Origin: Bacillota bacterium
Lineage (GTDB): Bacteria > Bacillota > Clostridia > Acetivibrionales > DTU013
DNA: 64,000 bases
Reading direction: 5' to 3'
NCBI GenBank assembly: GCA_023411575.1
Contig: JAEYOP010000006.1
Span: 1-64,000, forward strand
The position numbers were made by a program, and so were the translations under genes. Position 1 is the first letter of the stretch. Each line of letters starts with the position of its first letter. Positions 7,917 to 16,643 of the stretch are shown here, piece after piece. The notes under the pieces are model-generated. The model was not told the origin of the DNA. It searched no databases and saw only the letters and a program-made list of their open reading frames with translations.

Positions 7917-8957
7917 ATGAACTTCACAGAGCGGCTTGAAGCTTTCTGGGCCGGAGAAAAGCCCGACCGGATACCCTATACCATCTACCAGAACGAATGG
8001 AAGGACTACCCCGGGGATTCCGCATGGCAGTCCTTATATGACGAAGGACTTATCGTTACGTGGCATACCCCCAGTGTGGGCAATGTGACGCGGGACGTCG
8101 AATACGGCAATAAATCCTACGTAGAAGACGGTAAGCATTATATAAGAAAAACGATTACCACTCCGGTCGGCGAAATCTGCAGCATTGATGCGGAAGGTTG
8201 GTGTCAGAAGCACTGGCTTGAGACTGAGGAAGATTACAGGGTAATGACTTATGTTGCAAAGCATACGGACCACGTACCGCTGTATGAGGAATTTATCGCG
8301 AGGCAGAAAGCGATTGCGCCCAGCGGAGTGCCTCTGGTGGAGCTTGGCAGGTCGCCCATGCAGGTCATATTGGTCGATTATGTGGGACTGGAGAACTTTG
8401 CCTACCACCTGGTGGATTTCGAGGACGAGCTGATGGAGCTGTATGAAGCGCTGATGGCGAACTACAGGAAAAAGGCCCTGATGGTGGCAGAAGGCCCCGG
8501 CCGCTTTGTTTCGGCCTTGGAGAACTTTACGGCGGAAACCATGGGCCCGGTTCGTTTCGAAAAATATCACATGCCTGTTTACAGGGAATTATACCCGATG
8601 ATCCAGAGCTCCGGCAAAATCATCGGCACCCACTATGATGGGAAGCTGCAAAGCTGCAGCAGGCAGATCGCTCAGGCGCCGATGGACCTCATCGAGTCTC
8701 TGACGGAACCGCCGGAAGGGGACATGATGATGGAGGAATGCCGGAAGATATGGCCGGATAAGCTGTTCTGGTGCAATATCAACGTCTCCGCCTACAACTT
8801 GCCGGAAAAGGAGCTGCAAGAGCGGGTCGAAAGACTTGCAAGACAAGGCTCGGTCAGCGGGTCGAAATTCGCTTTCGAGGTGTCGGAGCATATCCCGAAA
8901 AACTGGAGAACCTCGATGCCCATCGTGCTCCGAACCCTGAATGAGCTGAGTTTGTAA
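7917..8957 (+). CDS. UROD-like (uroporphyrinogen decarboxylase superfamily) protein
   Basis: 346-residue TIM-barrel protein of the UROD/MtaA/cobalamin-independent methyltransferase superfamily. It begins with the family's typical opening (FTERLEAFWAGEKPDRIPY) and keeps late-barrel motifs such as GTHYDGKL and LFWCNINVSAYNLPEKELQERV. No heme pathway genes lie nearby, so a corrinoid- or C1-methyl-transfer role is more likely than heme synthesis. In Clostridia such proteins often act with corrinoid proteins on methylated substrates. ATG at 7917 follows GGAGGG. It is probably controlled by the divergent AraC regulator. Substrate not deducible. Confidence 0.8.
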   Translation: MNFTERLEAFWAGEKPDRIPYTIYQNEWKDYPGDSAWQSLYDEGLIVTWHTPSVGNVTRDVEYGNKSYVEDGKHYIRKTITTPVGEICSIDAEGWCQKHWLETEEDYRVMTYVAKHTDHVPLYEEFIARQKAIAPSGVPLVELGRSPMQVILVDYVGLENFAYHLVDFEDELMELYEALMANYRKKALMVAEGPGRFVSALENFTAETMGPVRFEKYHMPVYRELYPMIQSSGKIIGTHYDGKLQSCSRQIAQAPMDLIESLTEPPEGDMMMEECRKIWPDKLFWCNINVSAYNLPEKELQERVERLARQGSVSGSKFAFEVSEHIPKNWRTSMPIVLRTLNELSL

Positions 8958-8971
8958 GACAGAGCAGAAAA

Positions 8972-8998
8972 AAACCGCCGGTTTAGCCGGCGGTTTCC
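8972..8998. terminator. Bidirectional terminator between UROD-like gene and lemA
   Basis: AAACCGCCGG (8972-8981) pairs perfectly with CCGGCGGTTT (8987-8996) around a 5-nt loop. A-rich bases precede it and T-rich bases follow, so it can act for both converging genes. Confidence 0.9.
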
Positions 8999-9001
8999 AT
9001 T

Positions 9002-9553
9002 TTAGAATTTCACCTGCGGGGCTGCCGTTTCGTTTTCATCCACTGTAAAGAACGGCTCCTCCCGGAAATTGAACATATTCGCCAGGATGCTGGATGGGAA
9101 CATCTGGGTCGCATTGTTGTAGTCCATGGTCACGTCGTTGTAGAACTGGCGGGCAAAAGTGATCTTGTCTTCCGTTTTGGACAGCTCCCGCTGGAACTCC
9201 TGGAAATTTTCATTGGCTTTCAGGTCCGGGTACGCCTCCGCCACCGCCATCAGCCGGCCCAATCCCTGGGACAGCTCGCTGTTGGCCTTGATGACATCCT
9301 GGTGGCTGCCTGCGGACAGGTAGCTGTTCCTGGCCTGGACCACGGATTCCAGGGTCTGGCGTTCATGGGCCGCATAGCCCTTGACCGTTTCCAGAAGGTT
9401 GGGGATCAGGTCGAAGCGCCTTTTCAGCTGTACATCGATCTGGCTCCAGGAATTCGCCACCTTGTTCCTCTTGCCGACAAGACCGTTGTATGTTGCTATG
9501 ACGATCAGCGCCAGCACTACCACAAGGACTAGTAAAACGATAAAGATGGTCAT
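9002..9553 (-). CDS. lemA: LemA family protein
   Basis: 183-residue protein with one N-terminal transmembrane helix (about 3-22, rich in Val/Ile/Leu) and the LemA helical bundle. It contains the conserved YNGLVGKRNKVANSWSQIDV and RRFDLIPNLLETVKGYAAHE segments, and the C-terminal FAREFYN-like FARQFYNDVTMDYNN motif. The family is widespread and of uncertain function. It is often encoded next to a DUF2207 or TPM membrane protein, exactly as here, with the DUF2207 gene just upstream on the same strand (80-bp gap). The protein should be anchored in the membrane with the bundle mostly outside. Confidence 0.92.
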   Translation of the reverse strand: MTIFIVLLVLVVVLALIVIATYNGLVGKRNKVANSWSQIDVQLKRRFDLIPNLLETVKGYAAHERQTLESVVQARNSYLSAGSHQDVIKANSELSQGLGRLMAVAEAYPDLKANENFQEFQRELSKTEDKITFARQFYNDVTMDYNNATQMFPSSILANMFNFREEPFFTVDENETAAPQVKF

Positions 9554-9633
9554 ATTGTTTCATCCTCCTTATATTCACCTGCCGGCGACTTCTCCCGGCA
9601 GAAAATGGACTGAAATCTTCCGGCTGAAGGGTC

Positions 9634-11574
9634 CTAGAACGCGCCGCGGCTGCCTCCGCCGCCGCCCCCGCCGGAGCTGCCCCCGCTGAAACCGCCTCCG
9701 CTCCCGGAGGAGGAAGACAGCGTCGAATTGGCTACCGCCATGGCTTGGCTGATGGAGTTTTCAACGGCGCTGACGGTGGTATCGAAGGAACGGGTAAACA
9801 TTTCAAAATTAGCGAAGCTGTAGCCGTGCATATAGGTAAGCCGCGTATCCTGCAAGTCCGCATCGGTGAATACCAGCGGCAGTTGACGGATCACTTCCTT
9901 TGCGACGCCCAGGGAAATCGCGTAAACCAGGTAGTGCTCCCATAGAATGATGGCCGGCATTTCCGCCTTGTCCAGGTGGCTGAAATCCTTCAGGAAATTC
10001 CGGAAAGCGATCCACATGGCGTTCTGCTCGCTTCCGTAAGCCGTTCTCCTGCTGAGGCGCGCCGAAAAGATCAGGAGAATGATGGACTGAAGGATCAAAA
10101 CGGCGCCGAGCCCGGCCTGCAGGGCGACAAGAACCAGGAGCCCAAGGCCCAGGTAGGCCAGCGCCGCAAGGACGCCGATCCAGATCCCGGTCCGGCAGGT
10201 CTTGTCGAAAAAGCCGTTCTTTTCCGCTTCCCCCTTGGCCAGGCTGCACCACTGGTCATAATCCCGCTTGAACCGGCGCGCTCCCGAGGTGGTTTGCGTC
10301 AGGCTCGAGATATCGTCCAGCACCAGGCTGTTTCCGTCTCCAAGTCCGCGAATGAACCAGCCGATCAAAAAGGCTTCGTGTTCCTTCAGGTTCACCGTAG
10401 GGGCATTGGGATTGAGGGATACGATATAGTCTTCCTCTTCTTTGTTTCGGAAGATCCCTTTTTTAACATATTTGTTGGTGGTCAGGAGCAGCTGCTCCTT
10501 CCGTACCAGATCCATCAGCGTCGCCGTAATATCTCTTGTGCCTACGTGTCCCATGGACATCAGCGAGCTCATTTCCGCAGGGGTATATTCACCGGGGAGC
10601 TCCCTGTAATACTTGGCTTCGAAGCCGTGCTTGAATTCCTTGTCGTATTTGATATAGATGAAAATAATGATGACGAACCAGAGAGGAATCAACACCGCGG
10701 ACAGACCGTTTCCAATCGGCCGCAGGGCGTCTATCCTGGCCTGCCTGGCGGCAAGCTCCTGCTGGTATCTCTCGACGGCCCTTTTGGCCTCTTCTCTTTC
10801 CGCATTGGCCTTTTCCGCCAACTGCTTTTCATTCGCCATAATGCGGGGGAGCGCATCCTCCGCCACGGTGTTTGTGCACTGGGGGACCAGAGAAGTCGGG
10901 AAAAGGACCAGCGTTTCGATAAAATTGCCGGGGGAGTTGGAATCGGAAGTAAATTGCACATGGCCTGCGTCGAGGATTTTCGATTCCCCGGTCAGGGGAC
11001 CGTGGCCGAATACCTTGATATCCTCCCTGGCAGCGCCTTCGGGCAGGGTGATGTTGATTACGATATTGTAGAACATGACGTCGGAATTGGCATCCACCAG
11101 CTTTCGGTTGAATTCCGCAACATCGTTGTATTTGGTAACGACATCCTTGAATTTATATCTGAGTACGAAGGTTTTCTGCTCGTCGGAGGAAGGCTCGAAT
11201 ACCTTGAATTTTGCCAATTCGCCTTCGCGGACGAGATTGTAGGTGCCCCTGCCGCCGTTGGCATCCAAATCGCTGGTGGAATTCAACCGCCATTCCTGAA
11301 GGCTTCCGTCCTTCTCCACAAAGACCTGCATGTTTTCCAGGCCGCCGGTGGATGAAAAATCGATATCGCCCAGTATGCCGTTAAAATCCCCGTTAAAGCT
11401 GTAGGTCAGCCTTTCCTCCATATCGGCGGAGCCATCCGGGTTGATGACGGCATTGATCGTGTAGCCGGATACGTGATAGGACCTGCTGTCGGCAAAAGCC
11501 GTCTGCGCCGCGGCAAAAATCTGCAAAAACAGAACGGCCGCAAGAAATAGAAGTACGGACAATCTCTTTTTCAA
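9634..11574 (-). CDS. DUF2207 membrane protein
   Basis: 646-residue secreted-topology membrane protein. A signal peptide (about 1-29, ending AQTAFA) precedes an extracytoplasmic beta-rich DUF2207 domain (30-265). A transmembrane helix lies near 283-305, a cytoplasmic region with winged-helix-like segments runs to about 455, two further membrane helices lie near 460-505, and the C-terminus ends in a Gly/Ser low-complexity tail (GGGFSGGSSGGGGGGG). This tail and architecture are typical of DUF2207 proteins. The gene precedes lemA in the same direction, matching a widely conserved pair thought to act at the envelope. Function not known. Confidence 0.9.
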   Translation of the reverse strand: MKKRLSVLLFLAAVLFLQIFAAAQTAFADSRSYHVSGYTINAVINPDGSADMEERLTYSFNGDFNGILGDIDFSSTGGLENMQVFVEKDGSLQEWRLNSTSDLDANGGRGTYNLVREGELAKFKVFEPSSDEQKTFVLRYKFKDVVTKYNDVAEFNRKLVDANSDVMFYNIVINITLPEGAAREDIKVFGHGPLTGESKILDAGHVQFTSDSNSPGNFIETLVLFPTSLVPQCTNTVAEDALPRIMANEKQLAEKANAEREEAKRAVERYQQELAARQARIDALRPIGNGLSAVLIPLWFVIIIFIYIKYDKEFKHGFEAKYYRELPGEYTPAEMSSLMSMGHVGTRDITATLMDLVRKEQLLLTTNKYVKKGIFRNKEEEDYIVSLNPNAPTVNLKEHEAFLIGWFIRGLGDGNSLVLDDISSLTQTTSGARRFKRDYDQWCSLAKGEAEKNGFFDKTCRTGIWIGVLAALAYLGLGLLVLVALQAGLGAVLILQSIILLIFSARLSRRTAYGSEQNAMWIAFRNFLKDFSHLDKAEMPAIILWEHYLVYAISLGVAKEVIRQLPLVFTDADLQDTRLTYMHGYSFANFEMFTRSFDTTVSAVENSISQAMAVANSTLSSSSGSGGGFSGGSSGGGGGGGSRGAF

Positions 11575-11654
11575 TCCATCATGCCTCCCTGCGTGTCTTT
11601 CATGACATAGATTTTATCACATTCTACGTTATATGTATTGAATTTGTTTGATAG

Positions 11655-11699
11655 TCAGGAACAACCGAAAAAAACTTCCGATTTTTCGGCTGTCCCTGA
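11655..11699. terminator. Long hairpin between ABC permease gene and the DUF2207 gene
   Basis: An 18-bp arm at 11655-11672 (TCAGGAACAACCGAAAAA) pairs, with two G-U/A-C type mismatches, with TTTTTCGGCTGTCCCTGA at 11682-11699. It lies 7 bp beyond the stop of the minus-strand permease gene and is its likely terminator. Confidence 0.65.
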
Positions 11700-11706
11700 T
11701 GTGAAA

Positions 11707-12855
11707 TCAATCCAGGCTCTTCCGGAACCGCAGCACGGCAACCAGGAGGATCAGGGCGGTGAACACGCAGAGGGCGGACACGTCCGTCCAGAGGAAGGAC
11801 ATCCCGATCCCTTTGAGCATGATTCCCCGGACGATGTCGAGAAAATAGGTGAGGGGAATGAAATAGCCCAGCGCGGATATGACCGCCGGCATGGCCTCAC
11901 GCGGGAAGATGAAGCCGGAAAGCAGGATGCTCGGCAGCATGACAAGCATCATGACCATCATGGCCTGCATCTGGTTGTTGGCGAAGGTGGAGATCAGCAT
12001 GCCGATGGACAGGGAGCAGTATACGAACAGAAAACCGAGGAGGAGCAGCAGGGCGAGGCTCCCTTCGACTCCGACCCCGAACCAGAAAATGCACAGGGAG
12101 AGGGTGAAGAGAAAGCCGGCGTACCCGATGATGACATAGGGCACCAATTTTCCCAGGATAAGCTCGGCGGACCGGATCGGGGTCACGATCAGCTGCTCGA
12201 TCGTTCCGCGCTCCTTTTCCCGCACCAGCGCAAAGGCGGTCAGCATGATGGTGATATTCTGGAGAATAAGGCCCACGAGGCCGGGGATGGTGAATCGGGT
12301 GCTTTTCAGGTTCGGATTGTACCACACTCTGGAGTTCATGCTGACTCCCGGCAGGGCACCGGCCGAAACCCCGAGCTTTTTCATCGATTGGCTCTTCAAT
12401 TCGAGAGAATACACCTGGGAGATCAGGATTCCGCTGTTCAACGCCGTCCGTGCGGTCGTTGGGTCGGTTCCGTCGATGATCAGCTGCGTCTGGGGCTCGC
12501 CCTTCTTCTTGAGCACGCCGGCATAATCCGAAGGGATGATGATGGCCGCCTTTGCTTTCCCTCCGTCTATGGCGTCCGACAGTTCCTTCTCGCTGGAGAC
12601 GTACCCGACTACTTCAAAGCTGCCCGAGGAGGGGAACAAATCGATGTATTCCCGGCTTTCCTGGGTCATGCTCCGATCAAAGACGACGGTGGTGATTTTA
12701 TCGACCTCGGTATTTACGGCGTAGCCGAATAAAAGCATCATGACGACGGGCATGGCAATAGGGAGCCGGAGGCTTATGGGGTCCCGCCGGACCTGGATGA
12801 ATTCCTTGCGGATGATGGTCAAAAACCTTTTCAGGCTGAAACGTGTTCGGTTCAT
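11707..12855 (-). CDS. ABC-2 type exporter permease (YbhR/YbhS-like)
   Basis: 382-residue ABC-2 membrane subunit. One N-terminal transmembrane helix (about 28-46) is followed by a large extracytoplasmic domain (50-180) and five C-terminal helices, the usual layout of YbhS/YbhR/DrrB-type exporters. The conserved REKERGTIEQLIVTPI loop is present near residue 214. Its ATG overlaps the stop of the ATPase gene by 4 bp, indicating translational coupling. The E. coli-type system has two different permeases. Only this one is encoded here, so a homodimer is inferred. Confidence 0.9.
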   Translation of the reverse strand: MNRTRFSLKRFLTIIRKEFIQVRRDPISLRLPIAMPVVMMLLFGYAVNTEVDKITTVVFDRSMTQESREYIDLFPSSGSFEVVGYVSSEKELSDAIDGGKAKAAIIIPSDYAGVLKKKGEPQTQLIIDGTDPTTARTALNSGILISQVYSLELKSQSMKKLGVSAGALPGVSMNSRVWYNPNLKSTRFTIPGLVGLILQNITIMLTAFALVREKERGTIEQLIVTPIRSAELILGKLVPYVIIGYAGFLFTLSLCIFWFGVGVEGSLALLLLLGFLFVYCSLSIGMLISTFANNQMQAMMVMMLVMLPSILLSGFIFPREAMPAVISALGYFIPLTYFLDIVRGIMLKGIGMSFLWTDVSALCVFTALILLVAVLRFRKSLD

Positions 12856-13778
12856 TCGGATTGCCCCCCATGAAGGAATTTCATTTCCTTGAACGTCGCG
12901 CTGACCTTCCGGTTCGTTACCTGCTCCACGTAGGAAATGAACACATCTTCCAGATTCGACGCCTTGTTTTTTGCGAGAAGCTCCCGCGGCGGAGCCATAT
13001 CCATGATCCTGCCGTTAAAGATAAAGCCCGTGATGTCGCAGCTCTCCGCCTCATCCATGTAATGCGTCGTTACAAGGATGGTGATCCCCTGGGCGGACAG
13101 GGCATGGATGATTTCCCAGAATACCCTGCGGGAAACCGGGTCAACGCCTGCGGTCGGTTCGTCCAGGACCAGGAACGCCGGCTTGTGGATCAGGGCGCAG
13201 CCAAGAGCCAGGCGCTGCTTCCAGCCGCCGGAAAGCGTGCCCGCAAGGCTTTTTTCCTTCCCTTCCAGGCTTGCCATCCGGACAAGCTCTTTTTTGCGCT
13301 CGTTGCAGACGTCCTTGTCCAGCCCGTAGATGCCGCCGTAAAAATCCAGGTTTTCTTCCACGGTAAGGTCTTCGTAAAGGCTGAACCGCTGGGACATATA
13401 GCCGAGGTTCTGCCGGACCTGCTCGGTCTGCTTCACAATGTCGTACCCCATTACCAGGCCGCTCCCGGAGGTGGGCGTCAGCACCCCGCAAAGCATGCGG
13501 ATAGTAGTGGATTTCCCGGAGCCGTTGGGGCCCAGGAAGCCGAAGATGACCCCCTTCGGAATGGAAAAGTTGATATTGTCCACCGCCGTAAAGCTGCCGA
13601 ATTTTTTTGTCAAATTGGTCACTTTGATGGAATATTCAGTAGGATTTTCCATCTTAATGGAATGCTCAGTAGCGTTTTCCATCTTATTGGAATGCTCCAC
13701 AGCGCCTGCCGCAGTGTCTGTCGCGGCGTTTGCCGTAGTATCTGCCGTCTGGCTGGCATATTTTGATGTGTGCTTCAT
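12852..13778 (-). CDS. ABC exporter ATP-binding protein
   Basis: 308-residue ATPase that powers the neighbouring ABC-2 permease. It has Walker A GPNGSGKST, the signature LSGGWKQRL (Trp where most have Gln), Walker B FLVLDEPTAGVDP and the switch His in LVTTHYMDEAE. The ATPase domain starts near residue 50 (YSIKVTNLTKKFG). The 48 residues before it are low-complexity and include a duplicated 10-residue unit, so translation might really begin at a later Met in this region. It sits between the HlyD-like gene (4-bp gap) and the permease gene (4-bp overlap). Confidence 0.92.
   Translation of the reverse strand: MKHTSKYASQTADTTANAATDTAAGAVEHSNKMENATEHSIKMENPTEYSIKVTNLTKKFGSFTAVDNINFSIPKGVIFGFLGPNGSGKSTTIRMLCGVLTPTSGSGLVMGYDIVKQTEQVRQNLGYMSQRFSLYEDLTVEENLDFYGGIYGLDKDVCNERKKELVRMASLEGKEKSLAGTLSGGWKQRLALGCALIHKPAFLVLDEPTAGVDPVSRRVFWEIIHALSAQGITILVTTHYMDEAESCDITGFIFNGRIMDMAPPRELLAKNKASNLEDVFISYVEQVTNRKVSATFKEMKFLHGGQSE
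13630..13701 (-). repeat. Imperfect 30-bp tandem repeat in the ATPase N-terminus
   Basis: Two 30-bp units (13630-13659 and 13660-13689), 26 of 30 identical, with a partial third unit after them. They encode the repeated EH/EYSIKMEN(A/P)T block just before the ATPase domain. This looks like recent duplication of a linker. Confidence 0.7.
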
Positions 13779-13782
13779 GGCT

Positions 13783-14850
13783 CTACCTCTGCTTCAGCGG
13801 AATGACAGCATCGGCCGTCATTCCGGGTTTCAGTTGGTCCAGCTTTTCAAGGAGGAGAATTTTTACTTTGAAAACCGTGTTTTCCTTGGCCTCGTCCGTC
13901 TCCGTATTTTTGGGGGTAAATTCGGCCTTGTCGGCAATACGGACAATGCGGCCCTTTACGGTCCCGCCGCCGAGGGCGCTGACGCGAAGGTCCAGTTCCT
14001 GCCCGTCCGAGATGTCCGCCAGATATTTCTGGGGGAGGAAAACATTCACCCACAAATCATCCTGAATGGTGATCGTGGCGACACTCGTGCCCACGTTGAC
14101 AAGATCGCCGATATTGACGTTCCGCAGGGAATACAGGCCGTCCGCCGGCGCTTTGACCGAATATTTCTCCAGCGTCAGCTTTGCCTGCTCCAATGCGATT
14201 TTCGATTGCTCCAGGTCGGCCTCCGCCGCCTTGATCGTCTGCGACGTAGAGCCTTTTTCCAGCAGGTCCAGCTGCGCTTTCGCCGATTTCAGCTGTTCCT
14301 TCGCGGAGGCAAGCTGTTTCTCCGCCATATCCAGCTGCTGCTTTGCGGTATCGACCTTGTAGCCGGCATCGGTCAGGTCGCTCTCCGTTACGGTATTTGC
14401 TTCATACAGCTTTTGAACATCCTTGTATTTCTTCAGCCAGTAGTCGTAGGTGGTCTGCGCATTTTTTACGCCGGTGGAGGCGTTGGCTACGGCGATCTCC
14501 GCCGTTTTCACCGATGCCTTGGCCTGGTCGAGCTGCTGGGGCCGGGTGCCGGCGTTCAATTCCTCCAGCTTGGCCTCCTTCAGGCTGACCACAGCCTCCT
14601 GCTGCCGGACGGCCAGCTTTTGCAGGCCGGAGTCCAGTACGGCCAGGACATCTCCCTTCCGGACCGCATCGCCTTCCTCCTTCTCGAGGCCGATGACCTT
14701 ACCGGCGGCTTCGGAAGCGGCCTCCAGCTGAGTTGCTTCTATGGTTCCGCTCAGCTCCAGCTCCGTTTTTTCGTTGCACCCGGCCAACACGGCAGGGAAC
14801 AGGAATATCATTATAATAAGAGGGAATAAACCTTTCATTTTCTTTTTCAA
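13783..14850 (-). CDS. HlyD/YbhG-like periplasmic adaptor lipoprotein
   Basis: 355-residue membrane-fusion-type subunit of the ABC exporter. A lipoprotein signal ends with LAGC (Cys24), giving surface anchoring in a Gram-positive. A biotinyl-lipoyl-like half follows (GKVIGLEKEEGDAVRKGDVLAVLD), then a long Gln/Lys/Ala-rich coiled-coil hairpin (about 75-210), then the second lipoyl half and beta-barrel (YSLRNVNIGDLVNVGTSV). It corresponds to YbhG in the E. coli ybhGFSR operon. It is second in the TetR-HlyD-ATPase-permease operon, 60 bp after the tetR stop. Confidence 0.9.
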   Translation of the reverse strand: MKKKMKGLFPLIIMIFLFPAVLAGCNEKTELELSGTIEATQLEAASEAAGKVIGLEKEEGDAVRKGDVLAVLDSGLQKLAVRQQEAVVSLKEAKLEELNAGTRPQQLDQAKASVKTAEIAVANASTGVKNAQTTYDYWLKKYKDVQKLYEANTVTESDLTDAGYKVDTAKQQLDMAEKQLASAKEQLKSAKAQLDLLEKGSTSQTIKAAEADLEQSKIALEQAKLTLEKYSVKAPADGLYSLRNVNIGDLVNVGTSVATITIQDDLWVNVFLPQKYLADISDGQELDLRVSALGGGTVKGRIVRIADKAEFTPKNTETDEAKENTVFKVKILLLEKLDQLKPGMTADAVIPLKQR

Positions 14851-14910
14851 GCGAACGCCTCCTTTGCGGTCTTCAAACGAATGTCTTTCTATCCTGGTTC
14901 GGCGGCAATA

Positions 14911-15570
14911 TCAAGGCTCAGCGGCAGCGGGCGGCTCCCGGGGGATAAGTCCGTTCAAAAGAATATCAATTGCCGTATCGACCTCTGTGTCCAGGTCCTT
15001 TATTGCAAGATGACTGCCGAACAGCATCTTTTGGGCGATCAGAAGGGCAATCCCTCCCAAAAGGCTCCGGAAGACCGCGAGCGGCGGAACATCGTTGCGG
15101 ATCATGCCGCGCTCCGCCAGTTTGGCGTAGAAAGCACCGAATAGCTCAAGAACTCTTTTAATGATGTTTTCATAAAGCGCATTGCGGACATCCTCGTGAT
15201 AAATCGCTTCCGTGGCAATGACCCGGAACATGGGCATAACGGAATCGGCCAGCTTCATGCGGTCATAAATCACTTCTTTTAATATGGCCTTCAGGTCTTT
15301 TCCTTCGGAAGCTTCGAATATTTTATCGATTCCCGATATCACGACCTTGCTGCTGACCAGGTTGATCAACTGGATCAGGATGCTTCTGAGAATGTCCTTT
15401 TTGGTCTTGTAGTACCGAAAAATGGTCCCTTCCGCCACGCCGGCGTTTTTAGCGATCTCGCTGGTGGTGGACGCGCTGTAGCCTTTCTCGGAGAATATGC
15501 CTATTGCGGCCTGCAGGATTCTTTTTTCCTTCTCCGGCAGATCCAGGCCGTCCAGGTCGATTCCATCCAT
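14911..15570 (-). CDS. TetR family repressor of the ABC exporter operon
   Basis: 219-residue regulator. The N-terminal helix-turn-helix (about 15-60) contains ILQAAIGIFSEKGYSASTTSEIAKNAGVAEGTIFRYYKTK, which is unmistakably TetR type; the C-terminal part is a variable ligand-binding helical domain. The ATG follows AAAGGAGG at good spacing. It is the first gene of the export operon, the same arrangement as E. coli ybiH(cecR)-ybhGFSR. A perfect 16-bp palindrome lies 46 bp upstream, so autoregulation and ligand-induced export are likely. Confidence 0.92.
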   Translation of the reverse strand: MDGIDLDGLDLPEKEKRILQAAIGIFSEKGYSASTTSEIAKNAGVAEGTIFRYYKTKKDILRSILIQLINLVSSKVVISGIDKIFEASEGKDLKAILKEVIYDRMKLADSVMPMFRVIATEAIYHEDVRNALYENIIKRVLELFGAFYAKLAERGMIRNDVPPLAVFRSLLGGIALLIAQKMLFGSHLAIKDLDTEVDTAIDILLNGLIPREPPAAAEP

Positions 15571-15615
15571 TTTTTTGCCTCCTTTACTGCGGTGACCGGC
15601 AATCTTTTTAATAAT

Positions 15616-15631
15616 GAGTGAGTACTCACTC
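15616..15631. promoter_or_regulatory. Palindromic TetR-type operator
   Basis: GAGTGAGTACTCACTC is a perfect 16-bp inverted repeat lying 45 bp upstream of the tetR start codon. Its size, symmetry and AGTGAGTACTCACT core resemble operators of several TetR repressors. It is also 154 bp upstream of the divergent TauE gene and could affect that too. Confidence 0.75.
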
Positions 15632-15784
15632 TAAATTATACCCCCTTTTTGGAAAAGTTCAAGGGGTTTTTGCGTATATTTGCGAAGGATCAATCAACAC
15701 TATGATTGCAGGAGGAAGTCCACCGGCAGAACAGGCGGAACGGCGAGGAAGCCGGCCCCGAAATGCCGGACTCGGGAGGGAAGC

Positions 15785-16159
15785 ATGAAGAAAAAGCCGG
15801 GCAGGATCGTTCAATATCTCAAATACGCGCTGATCGGGCTGGTGACCGGAACGGCCAATGGGCTATTCGGTTCCGGCGGAGGAACCATTGTCGTCCCCGG
15901 TATGGTTCACCTGCTCAAAGCGGAGGAGCACAGGGCCCATGCCACGGCCATAGCGGTTATCCTTCCCTTAACGGTGGTCAGTTCCGTTTTTTACATTACC
16001 AAAGGATATACGGACTGGGGACTTACTTTGAAGGTTACGGCGGGCGGCCTGGCCGGCGGATACATCGGAGCCCGGCTGCTGAAGGTCTGCCCGGATAAGC
16101 TGCTGAGAAAGCTTTTCGCCGTGTTTATGGCGGCGGCCGGCATCAGGATGATTTTATGA
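15785..16159 (+). CDS. TauE/SafE family permease, N-terminal-half protein
   Basis: 124-residue half-size TauE/SafE membrane protein. It has four hydrophobic segments and the family's glycine motif (GLVTGTANGLFGSGGGTIVVP), followed by a HATAIAVILP segment. The family exports sulfite, sulfoacetate or similar organosulfur anions and usually has about 250 residues with two copies of this motif. Here one copy is encoded, and the next gene encodes the other. ATG 15785 is preferred because GGGAGGG lies just upstream; the frame is open further upstream without a better start. Its stop overlaps the next ATG by 4 bp. Confidence 0.8.
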   Translation: MKKKPGRIVQYLKYALIGLVTGTANGLFGSGGGTIVVPGMVHLLKAEEHRAHATAIAVILPLTVVSSVFYITKGYTDWGLTLKVTAGGLAGGYIGARLLKVCPDKLLRKLFAVFMAAAGIRMIL

Positions 16160-16551
16160 GTCTATTGATTCTTGTCCTTATAGGGATTGCTGCAGGCATT
16201 ATCAGCGGAATGGGCATCGGAGGAGGGGCGATTCTGATCCCGGCCCTGGTGCTTGTTTTAAACCCGGAGCAGCATATTGCCCAGGGCGTGAATCTACTTT
16301 TCTTCATCCCTACGGCAATCGTCGCCCTGGTGATTCACATACGGGCCAAAAGAATTGATTTCAAACTGGCGGTTCCCATCGTGATTTTCGGCCTGTGCGG
16401 CGCGTACCTGGGCTCCCGGCTGGCGTCCATCCTGGCCGGCGGCGACCTGAAGCGTCTTTTCGGCGTATTTCTGCTGGCCATGAGCGTGTACGAAATGTTC
16501 CGCAAGGGCAGGAACGAGAAAGCCGGCGGAAAAGAGAAAGCAAAAGAATAG
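16156..16551 (+). CDS. TauE/SafE family permease, C-terminal-half protein
   Basis: 131-residue partner of the preceding gene. It contains the second TauE/SafE motif (GIAAGIISGMGIGGGAILIP) and the paired QGVNLLFFIPTAIVAL segment, with four hydrophobic helices and a charged Lys/Glu tail. The ATGA overlap implies coupled translation and a two-subunit transporter in place of the usual single chain. Such split pairs are known in Firmicutes, so this is probably not a frameshift: each half has its own start and complete motif. Substrate not determined. Confidence 0.82.
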   Translation: MSLLILVLIGIAAGIISGMGIGGGAILIPALVLVLNPEQHIAQGVNLLFFIPTAIVALVIHIRAKRIDFKLAVPIVIFGLCGAYLGSRLASILAGGDLKRLFGVFLLAMSVYEMFRKGRNEKAGGKEKAKE

Positions 16552-16560
16552 CGGTTTTTA

Positions 16561-16590
16561 TTCACAAAGTGTGCAAATTAATGTTATAAT
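16561..16590 (+). promoter_or_regulatory. Promoter of rsfS-leuS
   Basis: TTCACA (16561-16566) and TATAAT (16585-16590) are separated by 18 bp. The -10 is consensus and lies 53 bp upstream of the rsfS start. Confidence 0.6.
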
Positions 16591-16643
16591 ATTTAAATTG
16601 AAAAACAAAGGAACCCGATGGAATTTAGAAGGAGGACGGTTTT

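Noticed and set aside
16156..16159. Frameshift splitting a single TauE gene
   Set aside because: Each half has its own start, a complete glycine motif and an ATGA overlap, a known two-gene form of the family.
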